Source of the DNA: Brevibacillus reuszeri
GTDB taxonomy: Bacteria > Bacillota > Bacilli > Brevibacillales > Brevibacillaceae
DNA length: 64,000 bases
Assembly: GCF_002897295.1 (NCBI RefSeq)
Contig: NZ_BEXF01000002.1
Span: 62,001 to 126,000, forward strand
Direction of reading: 5' to 3'
The notes under the pieces are model-generated. The model was given only the letters and a program-made list of their open reading frames with translations, did not search any database and was not told where the DNA came from. The position numbers were made by a program, and so were the translations under genes. This document shows positions 37,183-45,780 of this stretch, piece after piece (the first letter of the stretch is position 1; every line of letters begins with the position of its first letter).

Positions 37183-37228
37183 CGTATAAGAATTCATAAA
37201 CGATCATGCGCTTATGAATTCTTATACG
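37183..37228. repeat. perfect 17-bp inverted repeat
   Basis: CGTATAAGAATTCATAA and its complement are separated by 12 bases. It lies between the dimethylargininase stop and the permease start. There is no T run after it on the minus strand, so it is not a standard terminator. It could be an operator, an mRNA-processing hairpin or a factor-assisted terminator. The rest of 37125-37316 shows nothing. Confidence 0.8.
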
Positions 37229-37316
37229 CAGGGAAACTCACCACGAAAACGCGGCCGCTCCTCCTTAAGGTAGCCTCGATAGAGGTTTGTTTATAAAGCG
37301 GGGGAACTGCCCGGCA

Positions 37317-38081
37317 CTAGAAGCGCAGGGACAGGCAGCTCAACCCACCATCTTGTTTACGGAACTCGGACATTTCCAGCTCAATTACGTTGTAGCCTGC
37401 TTCCGTGATTTGTTTTTTGGTGCTCTCGAAGCCTTTTGGAATAATCACATAGTCATTGATGTGGATGCAGTTAGCAGAATACTCCACTTCTTTTTCAACA
37501 ACGATGTGCTTGTAGTCTTTGAAGGTGTCGGAATTTACAAATTCGCCAGCGAGAACGACTGTGTTATTGCCCAAATAAGCAATACCCGTTTTCAAATGGA
37601 AGAATTCTTCCAGTTGGACGATGGTAACCTCATAGCCGTACTTGGCTAAAATTTCACGGAACTGAATCGCACCCGCTTCGTTCGTACGCGTAGAAAGACC
37701 TACGTAAAAATGGTTTTCTACTTGCATAACATCGCCACCATCAAGGAAACCAGGCGATTGGATGTATTCGATTGTGTCGTAGAAACGCGGGATAACCGTT
37801 TTCATATCCTCGATCTCACCGTTGCGGCTGTCTGCACCAGGGTTAGTAATCACTGCGCATTTTTCAGTCAAAACTGCAGTATCCTCAACGAATGTGGAAT
37901 CAGGGAAGCGCTCATCTGCTTCCAAAACAGTTACTTCCAAGCCTGCCTGCTTCAATGCCTCTACATAAGCGGCATGCTGCTCAAGCGCAAGTGCAAAATC
38001 TGGCGTGCCCAAATCTGATGTAGTAAGACCGTTAACGTAGCTGGCTGCTGGTTTCTTTACGATCGCGCGTGAAAATTTCAT
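37317..38081 (-). CDS. ddaH: dimethylarginine dimethylaminohydrolase
   Basis: A 254-residue guanidino-modifying enzyme that hydrolyses N-methylated arginines to citrulline and methylamines. It has the five-blade propeller landmarks: PDSTFVEDTAVL, SPGFLDGGDVMQVENHFYVG (family signature near residues 115-134), STRTNEAG, and the catalytic Cys249 in GGLSCLSLRF at the C-terminus. The start at 38081 follows GGGAG. It is divergent from an IclR regulator and next to RocB, so it most likely feeds the arginine/citrulline/ornithine pathway. Confidence 0.93.
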   Translation of the reverse strand: MKFSRAIVKKPAASYVNGLTTSDLGTPDFALALEQHAAYVEALKQAGLEVTVLEADERFPDSTFVEDTAVLTEKCAVITNPGADSRNGEIEDMKTVIPRFYDTIEYIQSPGFLDGGDVMQVENHFYVGLSTRTNEAGAIQFREILAKYGYEVTIVQLEEFFHLKTGIAYLGNNTVVLAGEFVNSDTFKDYKHIVVEKEVEYSANCIHINDYVIIPKGFESTKKQITEAGYNVIELEMSEFRKQDGGLSCLSLRF

Positions 38082-38141
38082 GATAGGTAGCTCCCTTCTT
38101 CTTGGCACAAGTTTGTAGTTTAAAGCGTATACATTTTTCTA

Positions 38142-38160
38142 TTTTTCCACAATACGAAAT
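38142..38160. promoter_or_regulatory. possible IclR operator upstream of ddaH
   Basis: TTTTTCCACAATACGAAAT resembles the imperfect palindrome before rocB (39111-39130): both share TTTTC, AC, ATACG and AAA at the same spacing. Binding by the divergent IclR protein is a guess from position and similarity. Confidence 0.35.
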
Positions 38161-38343
38161 TTATTCTGTTATTCAAAATCACACTCCTAATGTAAAATAG
38201 TTTTAAATTTTTTGTCAACGGAATTTTATCCGCATGAAATTATGTTGATTCTGTGAAAGTATTCTGATAGATTGTTACTTGAAAAGGCCAGCGAGGCATC
38301 TCCAAGCCGTACTCTTGCAAAAGAAAGCCAGGGGGGAAATACG

Positions 38344-39084
38344 TTGGTACAATCTATTGACCGAGCGATGAGCATCATACAAGTGCTGGTTTCTGACGAA
38401 AGTAAGCCGCATTGGTCAATCTCAGAAATTGCTGAGGAAACGACACTGCCTCTAAGCACGGTGCATCGATTAATCAGCAGCTTGATGAAATATGGACTGA
38501 TTATGCAAAACCCGGAAACCAAGCATTACAAAGTAGGCTATACGTGGATGGAAATCGGGTTGCGTCTTTTGGATAAAATTGACACCCGCGCCGTTGCACG
38601 CTCCGTCATGGAACGATTGGCGGCAGATGTGAATGAAACCGTCTACCTGAACATTCCGAACGGCGCTGACTCGATCATCGTCGAGCGCGTGGAAAGCTCC
38701 ATGACCGTTCGGATCATCGATAACCTGGGCGAGCGAATTCCTCTGCACATCGGAGCTGCAAACAAAACCATCCTTGCCAATATGGCACCAAAGGAAGCGG
38801 AGAAAATCGTTTCGGCACTGGTATCAGATCCAGACAAGCGTCGAGAACTATTGGACCGCCTGCCTGAGATCAAGCGCAATGGATACGCCACCAGCTATGG
38901 TGAAAAAACAGAAGGAACCGCTTCTGTCGCCGCACCAATTCTCGGCTATAACCAGAAGGTGGTTGGCGCATTGAGTATCGGAGTACCTAGCTATCGAATT
39001 ACCGATGAGGTTTTGGCTACGCTGATTGAGAAAGCTCAGCAAAGCGCCATGGAAATCTCGCACAAAATCGGAGCGTTATCCTAA
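38344..39084 (+). CDS. IclR-family transcriptional regulator
   Basis: A 246-residue regulator. The TTG at 38344 is taken as start because AGGGGGG lies ahead of it and the product then opens with the usual LVQSIDRAMSIIQVL. The N-terminal winged helix reads HWSISEIAEETTLPLSTVHR (recognition helix), and the C-terminal GAF-like effector domain shows HIGAANKTILANMAP and SVAAPILGYNQKVVGALSIG. It lies between ddaH (divergent) and rocB (same direction, 59 bases on) and likely controls both. Confidence 0.9.
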   Translation: MVQSIDRAMSIIQVLVSDESKPHWSISEIAEETTLPLSTVHRLISSLMKYGLIMQNPETKHYKVGYTWMEIGLRLLDKIDTRAVARSVMERLAADVNETVYLNIPNGADSIIVERVESSMTVRIIDNLGERIPLHIGAANKTILANMAPKEAEKIVSALVSDPDKRRELLDRLPEIKRNGYATSYGEKTEGTASVAAPILGYNQKVVGALSIGVPSYRITDEVLATLIEKAQQSAMEISHKIGALS

Positions 39085-39110
39085 ATTTTTTTACCCACCA
39101 AGCGGAAAGA

Positions 39111-39130
39111 GTTTTCACTATACGGAAAAC
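39111..39130. promoter_or_regulatory. possible IclR operator upstream of rocB
   Basis: GTTTTC-ACTATACG-GAAAAC, a six-base inverted repeat just before the rocB ribosome site, similar to a site before ddaH. Confidence 0.35.
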
Positions 39131-39143
39131 GGAGGCTAACATC

Positions 39144-40778
39144 ATGCAAAAATGGCAGACAAAAGAACAGTTAGTTGATCTTCTGTGCAATCTGGTTAAC
39201 ATTCCAAGCGTTACCGGGTCAGCCGCAGAGAAGGAATTACCTGGCTATGTAGTGGAGCAGCTGCGTACCCTGCCCTACTATCAAGCAAACCCGGATCATG
39301 TTCGCGCAAATCCAACCGGAGATGATCGTCATTTTGTTACTGCCTTGGTTAAAAAAGAAGGCGTTCGCGACACAATCATTCTCGTCAGCCATTTTGATGT
39401 TGTGGATGTAGAAGACTACGGTGCTTGGCAAAAGCACTCGTTTGATCCTAAAACCTTGACTCCTCTTTTCCACCAAAACCAGGCAGATATGCCTGCGGAA
39501 GTACAACAAGACATGCGTAGCGGCAACTGGATGTTTGGCCGCGGTACGATGGATATGAAATGCGGTCTGACTCTGCATATGTCGATGATCGAGCGAGCGA
39601 TTGCTGGAGAATTTGATGGAAACATTCTGTTATTGACCGTTCCTGATGAGGAGGTCAACTCCGTTGGAATGCGTGCAGCTGTACCAGAGCTGTTGAAAAT
39701 CGCTGAGGAATTTGACCTGGAGTATAAGACTGTCCTCAACTCTGAGCCAATGTTTACACGCTACCCAGGCGACCAAAATAAATACTTGTACACAGGCTCT
39801 ATCGGAAAAGTATTGCCTGGGTTCCTTTGCTACGGAAAAGAAACGCACGTAGGTGAGCCGTTTGCTGGCTTGAACGGAAACTATATGGCCTCCCAAATTA
39901 CTTGTGAGCTGGAGCTGAATACCTCTTTTTGCGAGGTTGTAGAGGGAGAAGCTTCTCCACCGCCAACGAACCTCATCCAGAAGGATTTGAAAAAAGAGTA
40001 TTCCGTGCAAATTCCTCATCGCGCAGTGACTCTGTTCAATCTGTTCCTGTTGGAAAAACGCATGGAAGAAGTCGTAGAGCCCCTTCTTGACGCAGCCAGA
40101 AATGTAGCAGATCGGATCAAGGAAAACTACATCAAGCATGCGAGCCAATTCGCGAATTTTGCACCGTTCAACCCGCGTGATCTGTCTATCTCCGTGATGA
40201 CCTATGAGCAGCTGTACGCCTATGCACTCAAAACTCACGGGGAAGAAAAGCTGAAGCAGCTAGAAGCCGATGTCATCGCCAACCGCAATGACAAGGATGA
40301 TCGTGATACGACTATCGAGCTGGTCGATCAATTGGCGATTCTCTGTAAAGAGCTGTCTCCGATGATGATCCTGTTCTTTGCTCCACCGTTCTACCCGGCT
40401 GTCAGCTCTCGCAACCATCCATTGATCAAGCGGATTTCTACGGAAATGGAAAGCTATGCACGCGACCAGCACCAAGTCACACTGGTTAAACAAAACTACT
40501 TTGGCGGGATCTCTGACCTCAGCTACGTCGGCCTTCAATACCCGGCAGCATCCATGCAGCCACTCGTTGCGAATATGCCGCTTTGGGACAATGGTTACTC
40601 CATTCCCCTGCAGGAGCTTGAAGCATTCGACGTGCCTGTATTGAATCTGGGACCTGTCGGACGTGACGCCCACCAGTGGACAGAGCGCCTCGACGTCGAT
40701 TATGCGTTTGATACATTGATGGACATGCTGCCACGTTGCATTCAATCTCTTTTAAAGAGCGAGCATGTAACGAAATAA
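39144..40778 (+). CDS. rocB: M20-family metallopeptidase, RocB-like
   Basis: A 544-residue zinc peptidase of the M20 family, with the long form typical of RocB, a protein of the arginine utilisation regulon in B. subtilis whose reaction is not settled. Zinc-site landmarks are SHFDVVDVEDYG (HxD near residue 86), RGTMDMKCGL and VPDEEVNS. A long insert precedes the C-terminal GPVGRDAHQWTERLD ligand region. ATG at 39144 follows ACGGAGGC. With DDAH, a permease and an IclR regulator next door, it fits degradation of arginine-type compounds or peptides. Confidence 0.85.
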   Translation: MQKWQTKEQLVDLLCNLVNIPSVTGSAAEKELPGYVVEQLRTLPYYQANPDHVRANPTGDDRHFVTALVKKEGVRDTIILVSHFDVVDVEDYGAWQKHSFDPKTLTPLFHQNQADMPAEVQQDMRSGNWMFGRGTMDMKCGLTLHMSMIERAIAGEFDGNILLLTVPDEEVNSVGMRAAVPELLKIAEEFDLEYKTVLNSEPMFTRYPGDQNKYLYTGSIGKVLPGFLCYGKETHVGEPFAGLNGNYMASQITCELELNTSFCEVVEGEASPPPTNLIQKDLKKEYSVQIPHRAVTLFNLFLLEKRMEEVVEPLLDAARNVADRIKENYIKHASQFANFAPFNPRDLSISVMTYEQLYAYALKTHGEEKLKQLEADVIANRNDKDDRDTTIELVDQLAILCKELSPMMILFFAPPFYPAVSSRNHPLIKRISTEMESYARDQHQVTLVKQNYFGGISDLSYVGLQYPAASMQPLVANMPLWDNGYSIPLQELEAFDVPVLNLGPVGRDAHQWTERLDVDYAFDTLMDMLPRCIQSLLKSEHVTK

Positions 40779-40807
40779 CAGATCGCTTTCCTTCTATTAG
40801 AAGGTAG

Positions 40808-40849
40808 AAAAGCTCTTACGAAGCAGTATCCCATCGTAAGAGCTTTTTT
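40808..40849 (+). terminator. terminator after rocB
   Basis: AAAGCTCTTACGA/TCGTAAGAGCTTTTTT hairpin with T run. Confidence 0.88.
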
Positions 40850-40924
40850 CTTCTTTGAACCCGTTATACATGCTCGTCCCGTTTTTCTATATAATGAAGA
40901 AAAGATTCAGTGAGGGATTTGTTC

Positions 40925-41314
40925 ATGTCTATGCAGTTTGAAGCAAAGGAAAAAGGCTTTGTCACTCATCTATCCTATGGTGATCTGCATGTTTCCGGGG
41001 ATGAAGAGTACGGCTTTCGCCCATTCCAGCTACTCGTTTCTTCCATCGCTGTTTGCAGTGGAGGCGTTCTGCGCAAGGTTCTGGATAAAATGAGAATGCC
41101 CTGCACCGATATGAAAGTCACCGCAGAAGTGGAACGCAATGAAGCAGAAGCGAACCGCGTCGAAAAAATTCATCTTCACTTCATTATTACAGGTGAAAAT
41201 CTAAAAGAAGAAAAAGTACAAAAAGCGATCGAAGCAGCTAGCAAAAACTGCCCGATGGTTCAATCCGTTAAAGGAAGCATTGTCGTAACGGAATCCTTTG
41301 AGCTCGTTTCTTGA
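40925..41314 (+). CDS. OsmC/Ohr-family protein
   Basis: A 129-residue protein of the OsmC fold, whose members reduce organic hydroperoxides with two cysteines. Visible landmarks are the PFQLLVSSIAVCSGGVLRKV helix carrying the first Cys and the later ASKNCPMVQSVKG stretch with the second. The start at 40925 is favoured by GAGGG eight bases upstream; an upstream GTG in frame is less likely. Physiological substrate unknown. Confidence 0.82.
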   Translation: MSMQFEAKEKGFVTHLSYGDLHVSGDEEYGFRPFQLLVSSIAVCSGGVLRKVLDKMRMPCTDMKVTAEVERNEAEANRVEKIHLHFIITGENLKEEKVQKAIEAASKNCPMVQSVKGSIVVTESFELVS

Positions 41315-41358
41315 GAATTTTCCCGTACACGTGATCAAATTTGCAATGAGAGGTAACC

Positions 41359-43050
41359 ATGTCCGATCATCATTCTGACCATATGCACCCGGAGCTTACG
41401 CCTTCTTCTTTGTTTGTCCTAAAAAGCATTCAACAAGTGAGCCTGTCTTCTGGGGAAACGATCGCGCTCAATGACCCCTCTGCCCATATGATTGTCATCG
41501 TGACGGAAGGAACGGGCTTTTTTCATGAAGAGTCCGTTCCTTGTCCGATTACAACTGGCAGTGTCCTGTTTGCATTATTGGAAACGGGAAAAAAGACAGT
41601 CTCCGCTACCAAAGAGGGCCTTTGCTTTCTTCGATTCGATTTCGAGGTCTTGCAGCAGGAAGCAGCTTCACCAAACAGCTATGTCCCGAGCCGTTCCTGG
41701 AAGCCAGAACATCATGAATTTTTTCTTCAGCCGAGCAGCAGCTGCACCGAGCTGGCTCAATCGATGTATGCGAATCGACAATCAAATGATCCACTCGAAC
41801 GCTTCCAGTATCAGATACGGTTTCAACAGCTATTGCATCTCATCTGGAGCAATCCCCCTACCCCCATGGCTGATAAACCTTCAAGCGCCATAGATCGTAC
41901 AGTGACATACATTCACACTCATTTTGCCGAGCCGATCTCATTGGTGGACCTGGCGGAGGAAGCTGGGCTCACGCCTCGATACTACACAGAATTATTTAAG
42001 AAAAGTGTAGGGAAAAGTCCCATCGAGTATTTGACGAGCTACCGCATGGAGCAAGCGAAAAAGCTGCTGCGAGAATCGGATAAACGGTTTCGGGAAGTAG
42101 CCAGACTTGTCGGATACGAGGATGAATTTTACTTTAGCAGACGCTTCAAGCAGCAGGTTGGCGTGTCTCCTACTGTATTTATCCGCATGAATCAGCAGCA
42201 TGTTACACCAGTCACTTTTCAATACGCAGAATATTTAATGGCGCTTGGCATCATGCCTGTTGGTGCTCCAGAAGAGCAGGTGCTTTATTTGCGAGAGCAG
42301 CTACAGCTTAAAGAAGCTGATCAAATCGTCACACTGTCCAGAGATTATCCCGAACAGATCAAGCCGTTGCAGCCGACCTTTATTTTGACAGATTACACGG
42401 AAGACTGTGCTGCCTTTTCCAAAATTGCCCCTACGCTTGCATTGCCGTGGCTCGCCCACGATGTCTTCGGTCATTTCAAAAGAATAGCCGACGTACTCGG
42501 AATGAAAGAAAAAGCAGCTTCATGGCTGGGGCAGCATGAACAAAAGGTGCAAAAAGCAAGACGCTTCGTAGATTCTTCAATAGACAAAAACGAAACGGTC
42601 TCTATTCTCAATGTGCGGGCGACAAATTTACTCGCTTACGGTGTACGCAATATCGGTCACGTCTTGTATCGCTCACTCAAGCTGACACCGCCTCAAATCC
42701 TGCAAGACCGGCTCAATCGTGATCCTAACCTTTGGGCGATACCTATTTCAGAGGATCAATTGACCGCGTATTCCGGCGACTGGATGTTTGTACATGTCTT
42801 TGACGATGACCTCTCTCGGGCACATCTTCATCATTTAATGAATAAAGAAGCGTGGAAGCAAATACCTGCCGTACAAAAAGGACAGGTGGTCTTGCTGAAT
42901 CCTACGTGGTTTGCCTATGATCCATTGTCACTTGAGGTTCAACTGGAAGAAGCTGTTCAGTTTTTAACGAAACAAAAGCACTCCTGGCCGCCATATTATC
43001 CAAATAAAAACGGAATATCCTCCATGGATGAGAAGCTGAATTCGCGGTAA
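41359..43050 (+). CDS. AraC-type regulator fused to a siderophore-binding domain (Btr-like)
   Basis: A 563-residue protein in three parts. Residues about 1-165 form a cupin-like sensor typical of AraC proteins. Residues about 180-275 are the AraC DNA-binding domain, with EPISLVDLAEEAGLTPRYYT and FREVARLVGYEDEFYFSRRF. From about residue 285 on is a class III substrate-binding domain like those of Fe-siderophore lipoproteins, but cytosolic. The layout matches Btr of B. subtilis, which senses ferri-bacillibactin and activates its importer. The binding domain is clearly related to the lipoprotein encoded next, suggesting both bind the same siderophore. Confidence 0.9.
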   Translation: MSDHHSDHMHPELTPSSLFVLKSIQQVSLSSGETIALNDPSAHMIVIVTEGTGFFHEESVPCPITTGSVLFALLETGKKTVSATKEGLCFLRFDFEVLQQEAASPNSYVPSRSWKPEHHEFFLQPSSSCTELAQSMYANRQSNDPLERFQYQIRFQQLLHLIWSNPPTPMADKPSSAIDRTVTYIHTHFAEPISLVDLAEEAGLTPRYYTELFKKSVGKSPIEYLTSYRMEQAKKLLRESDKRFREVARLVGYEDEFYFSRRFKQQVGVSPTVFIRMNQQHVTPVTFQYAEYLMALGIMPVGAPEEQVLYLREQLQLKEADQIVTLSRDYPEQIKPLQPTFILTDYTEDCAAFSKIAPTLALPWLAHDVFGHFKRIADVLGMKEKAASWLGQHEQKVQKARRFVDSSIDKNETVSILNVRATNLLAYGVRNIGHVLYRSLKLTPPQILQDRLNRDPNLWAIPISEDQLTAYSGDWMFVHVFDDDLSRAHLHHLMNKEAWKQIPAVQKGQVVLLNPTWFAYDPLSLEVQLEEAVQFLTKQKHSWPPYYPNKNGISSMDEKLNSR

Positions 43051-43065
43051 CATTTAGCTTGTTAT

Positions 43066-43080
43066 TGAGAATGATTTTCA
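43066..43080. promoter_or_regulatory. Fur box
   Basis: TGAGAATGATTTTCA matches the 7-1-7 core TGAnAATnATTnTCA exactly. It lies 15 bases ahead of the siderophore-binding lipoprotein start, between it and the AraC gene. Confidence 0.8.
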
Positions 43081-43095
43081 TTACGGAGGGTAATC

Positions 43096-44118
43096 ATGAA
43101 AAAATCACGAATACAAGCATGGCTATCCGGATTCATGCTCCTGACCTTGGTTTTCCTCACTGCTTGTGGTCAAACAGCCAGTCCGAGTCAACCGAGTCAG
43201 CAAAATCCACCCCCATCCTCTCAAGAAGCCGCACCGGCCGGGGATAGCAAGCAAGGTGAGACACGTGTCTATAAGCATGCAAAGGGTGAGTCCACGATTC
43301 CGGTAAAACCCGAGCGTGTAGTGGCTCTGCAATATTTAAGTCATATGCTTGCGCTGGGCGTGAAGCCGATCGGAGCGCTCAAAGGACATATGGAAGGCGA
43401 GGACATGGCTCCTTTGATCGATGGTATCGAGGTCGTTGGAGATTATGATGCCTTCAATCTCGAAAAAATCCTTGAGCTGCAACCAGACTTGATCCTGATC
43501 GATACGGAAGTAGAAGAACAAGTATATGAAAATCTAGTGAAGATCGCTCCTGTAGTGGCGATTGACTTTAATGAATACGATGTCTTTGGTCATGTCAAAA
43601 AGGTTGCTGAAGTGCTTGGGCGAGAAAAAGAAGGCGAAGAGTGGCTGGCGAAGCATAATGCAAAGGTAGAGGAAGCCCGTAAACTGGTACAAGCCAAGCT
43701 AGGAACAGACGCTACCGTTGCTGCCTTGAATATCCGTGCGAAAACAACCAAATTTTACGGTGCACGCAATATGGGGCATGTCCTGTTCAACTCTCTCCAA
43801 TTGAAGCCACCGGCACTGATCAAAGCGGAAATCGACAAAGACCCTTTTTTCTGGTCAAAGGATGTTTCGATGGAGCTGTTGCCTGAGTATGCAGCAGATC
43901 ATATCTTCCTCATGCTTCACCCAGGTGATGATGCCGTCAAATATTTGAAGGAAATCGAGGAAAGCAGCCTGTGGAAGAACCTGCCTGCCGTCAAAAATAA
44001 TCATGTATACGTCGTTGATTTGGAAAGATGGCTGGGATACGATCCGATTTTGATTGAAAAACAGCTGGACGAAGCTGTGCAATACTTAACCGGAGAGAAG
44101 GCTCCGACCAAGCCATGA
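43096..44118 (+). CDS. iron-siderophore ABC transporter binding lipoprotein
   Basis: A 340-residue lipoprotein with a lipobox at LTACGQT (Cys near residue 24), a Ser/Pro/Gln-rich linker, then a class III (FhuD/FeuA-type) binding domain from about residue 55: VYKHAKGESTIPVKPERVV, LELQPDLILID and the C-terminal LDEAVQYLTGEK. It captures a ferric siderophore at the cell surface. Strong ribosome site ACGGAGGG and a Fur box lie just upstream. No permease or ATPase gene follows, so it must share a membrane complex encoded elsewhere. Confidence 0.92.
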   Translation: MKKSRIQAWLSGFMLLTLVFLTACGQTASPSQPSQQNPPPSSQEAAPAGDSKQGETRVYKHAKGESTIPVKPERVVALQYLSHMLALGVKPIGALKGHMEGEDMAPLIDGIEVVGDYDAFNLEKILELQPDLILIDTEVEEQVYENLVKIAPVVAIDFNEYDVFGHVKKVAEVLGREKEGEEWLAKHNAKVEEARKLVQAKLGTDATVAALNIRAKTTKFYGARNMGHVLFNSLQLKPPALIKAEIDKDPFFWSKDVSMELLPEYAADHIFLMLHPGDDAVKYLKEIEESSLWKNLPAVKNNHVYVVDLERWLGYDPILIEKQLDEAVQYLTGEKAPTKP

Positions 44119-44150
44119 GGAACATTCCTCTCTAAACGAGTTCTCTTACA

Positions 44151-44189
44151 AAAAACCACAGCCTGGCAAAATACCGGACTGTGGTTTTT
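44151..44189 (+). terminator. terminator after the siderophore-binding gene
   Basis: AAACCACAG-CTGG/CCGG-CTGTGGTTTTT hairpin with T run. Confidence 0.85.
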
Positions 44190-44210
44190 CATGTTTTATT
44201 GGATTATGGA

Positions 44211-45560
44211 TTAGTTACTAACCGGCTGATGAGAAGCGATCTGCCCCTTCTTCTTTTTGCTCTCCGGAATCAACACATTCAGAAGAACAGTAGCCAGCGC
44301 GCCAACAGTAATACCAGACGAAAGAATGTAGTTTACGAAATCAGGTACATTTGCCAATGCATCCTTTGGCAAAACAGTAACAGCCATCGTCATCAGAATC
44401 GGCAGGCCAATGACCATCATCGTGCGATCATCAATGGAAATGTTTTGGATGACTTTAATTCCGTTTGCTACAATCGCCACACAAACAATCCCGAAAATAC
44501 CGTTGATGACTGGCTCGGGAATACAGGTAATTGCTGCAGACAGCTTTGGAACCAAGCCCAGTGCAATCAGAATAATGCCTCCTGCCATGATCGCCATCCG
44601 GCTGCCAACACCAGTTACTGCAATCAGACCCGCATTGGAGGAGTAACCCGTAGTTGGTGTACCTCCGAACAAAGCCCCTACGAAGCATCCCAAGCCCTCG
44701 CCCATCGCACCTCGATTCAGACGCTTCTCTGTCAATTCACTATCTGTCACCGTAGAAACGACAAACCATGTTCCTGTTGTTTCAATCATGATGATCATGT
44801 ACACAAACAACATCGTCAAAACAGCGCTAAGATCAAATACTGGAGCGCCATATGGAAAGAGCTTTGGCAAAGAAAGCCATGATGCTTGCGCTACCGCACT
44901 GAAATCTACCGTTCCGAAATAGGCAGCGGTGAGCGTACCTACCAAAATCGCGATCAGAACAGACACCAGTCTAAAAAATGCTCCTGCGACTTTGGCTCTA
45001 GTACCAAGAAGCATGCAGATCACGAGAACACCCGCCGAAACCGCCGCGATAAATATATTCGTCCAAATATCGCCTGGCGCACGATAAATGTTGCCCATTC
45101 CTGTAGGCATCAACGAAATTCCTACAATAATAATGACTGTTCCCCCTACCAGCGGAGGAATAAACTTGCGAACGCCTTTTGCAAACCATTTGAGCGGATA
45201 TCCCAAAAGCGCCATGATCAGAGCACCTGGAATCAAGCTGCCCATCATCGCAGCCATACCGAGCTTGCTGCCGATAGCCGCAAGAGCACCGATTGGTACG
45301 TAAGAAGGACCTTGTACAACAGGCAGGCGCAAGCCGAATCCGGTCTGGATCAACGTACCGATACCAGTCGCGAGAAAACACATTTGAATGAAAAAGGAAG
45401 TACTAGATGAGTCCATGGTAAGTAATCCAGCAATAATAATCGGAGCAATATACAAGTCCATAGCCAGCACATGCTGCAATCCAAGCAAAAACGCCTTACC
45501 CACGCTAATTTTGTCATCGACGCCTACAACAAGCCCCGTGCTTTCGCGATGTTGTTCCAC
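44211..45560 (-). CDS. nucleobase:cation symporter 2 (xanthine/uric acid permease)
   Basis: A 449-residue NCS2-family permease with about 14 hydrophobic segments. The purine-type family signature is visible in TGFGLRLPVVQGPSYVPIGAL near residue 75 and in LGCFVGALFGGTPTTGYSSN near residues 290-309, where the substrate helix lies. The start is GTG at 45560 behind GGGAGGCC. Xanthine and uric acid are the main options. PurR-like boxes flank its promoter, in keeping with purine control. Confidence 0.88.
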   Translation of the reverse strand: MEQHRESTGLVVGVDDKISVGKAFLLGLQHVLAMDLYIAPIIIAGLLTMDSSSTSFFIQMCFLATGIGTLIQTGFGLRLPVVQGPSYVPIGALAAIGSKLGMAAMMGSLIPGALIMALLGYPLKWFAKGVRKFIPPLVGGTVIIIVGISLMPTGMGNIYRAPGDIWTNIFIAAVSAGVLVICMLLGTRAKVAGAFFRLVSVLIAILVGTLTAAYFGTVDFSAVAQASWLSLPKLFPYGAPVFDLSAVLTMLFVYMIIMIETTGTWFVVSTVTDSELTEKRLNRGAMGEGLGCFVGALFGGTPTTGYSSNAGLIAVTGVGSRMAIMAGGIILIALGLVPKLSAAITCIPEPVINGIFGIVCVAIVANGIKVIQNISIDDRTMMVIGLPILMTMAVTVLPKDALANVPDFVNYILSSGITVGALATVLLNVLIPESKKKKGQIASHQPVSN

Positions 45561-45593
45561 TTTCTGATGGCCTCCCAGGATTCATAATTACGA

Positions 45594-45691
45594 ATAACGA
45601 ACATTATATCGCAGATTATAAGTCATAATTCCTAAATAACGCAACTATTATCAAACGAAAACCGGAAAACAATTTGTGAATGTTCGTGTTT
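45594..45691 (-). promoter_or_regulatory. purine permease promoter flanked by PurR-like boxes
   Basis: On the minus strand TTGCGT (45639-45644), an 18-base spacer and TATAAT (45615-45620) form a promoter. AATAACGAACATT on the plus strand (45594-45606) and AAACACGAACATT on the minus strand (45679-45691) resemble the Bacillus PurR box AWWWCCGAACWWT and lie on either side of it. The spacing of the pair is wider than usual. The rest of the 45561-45780 divergent region shows no gene. Confidence 0.5.
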
Positions 45692-45780
45692 TAGGTTGAC
45701 TTGTCTTCCTTCAACCCGCTACAATGAGGGTAGAATCGAATGTAGAGAAACCAACATCCTCTTAAAGGAGTGTCCGATAG

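Noticed and set aside
41314..41358. Fur box before the AraC-type regulator
   Set aside because: TTGAGAATTTTC looks similar but lacks the second ATTnTCA half present at 43066.
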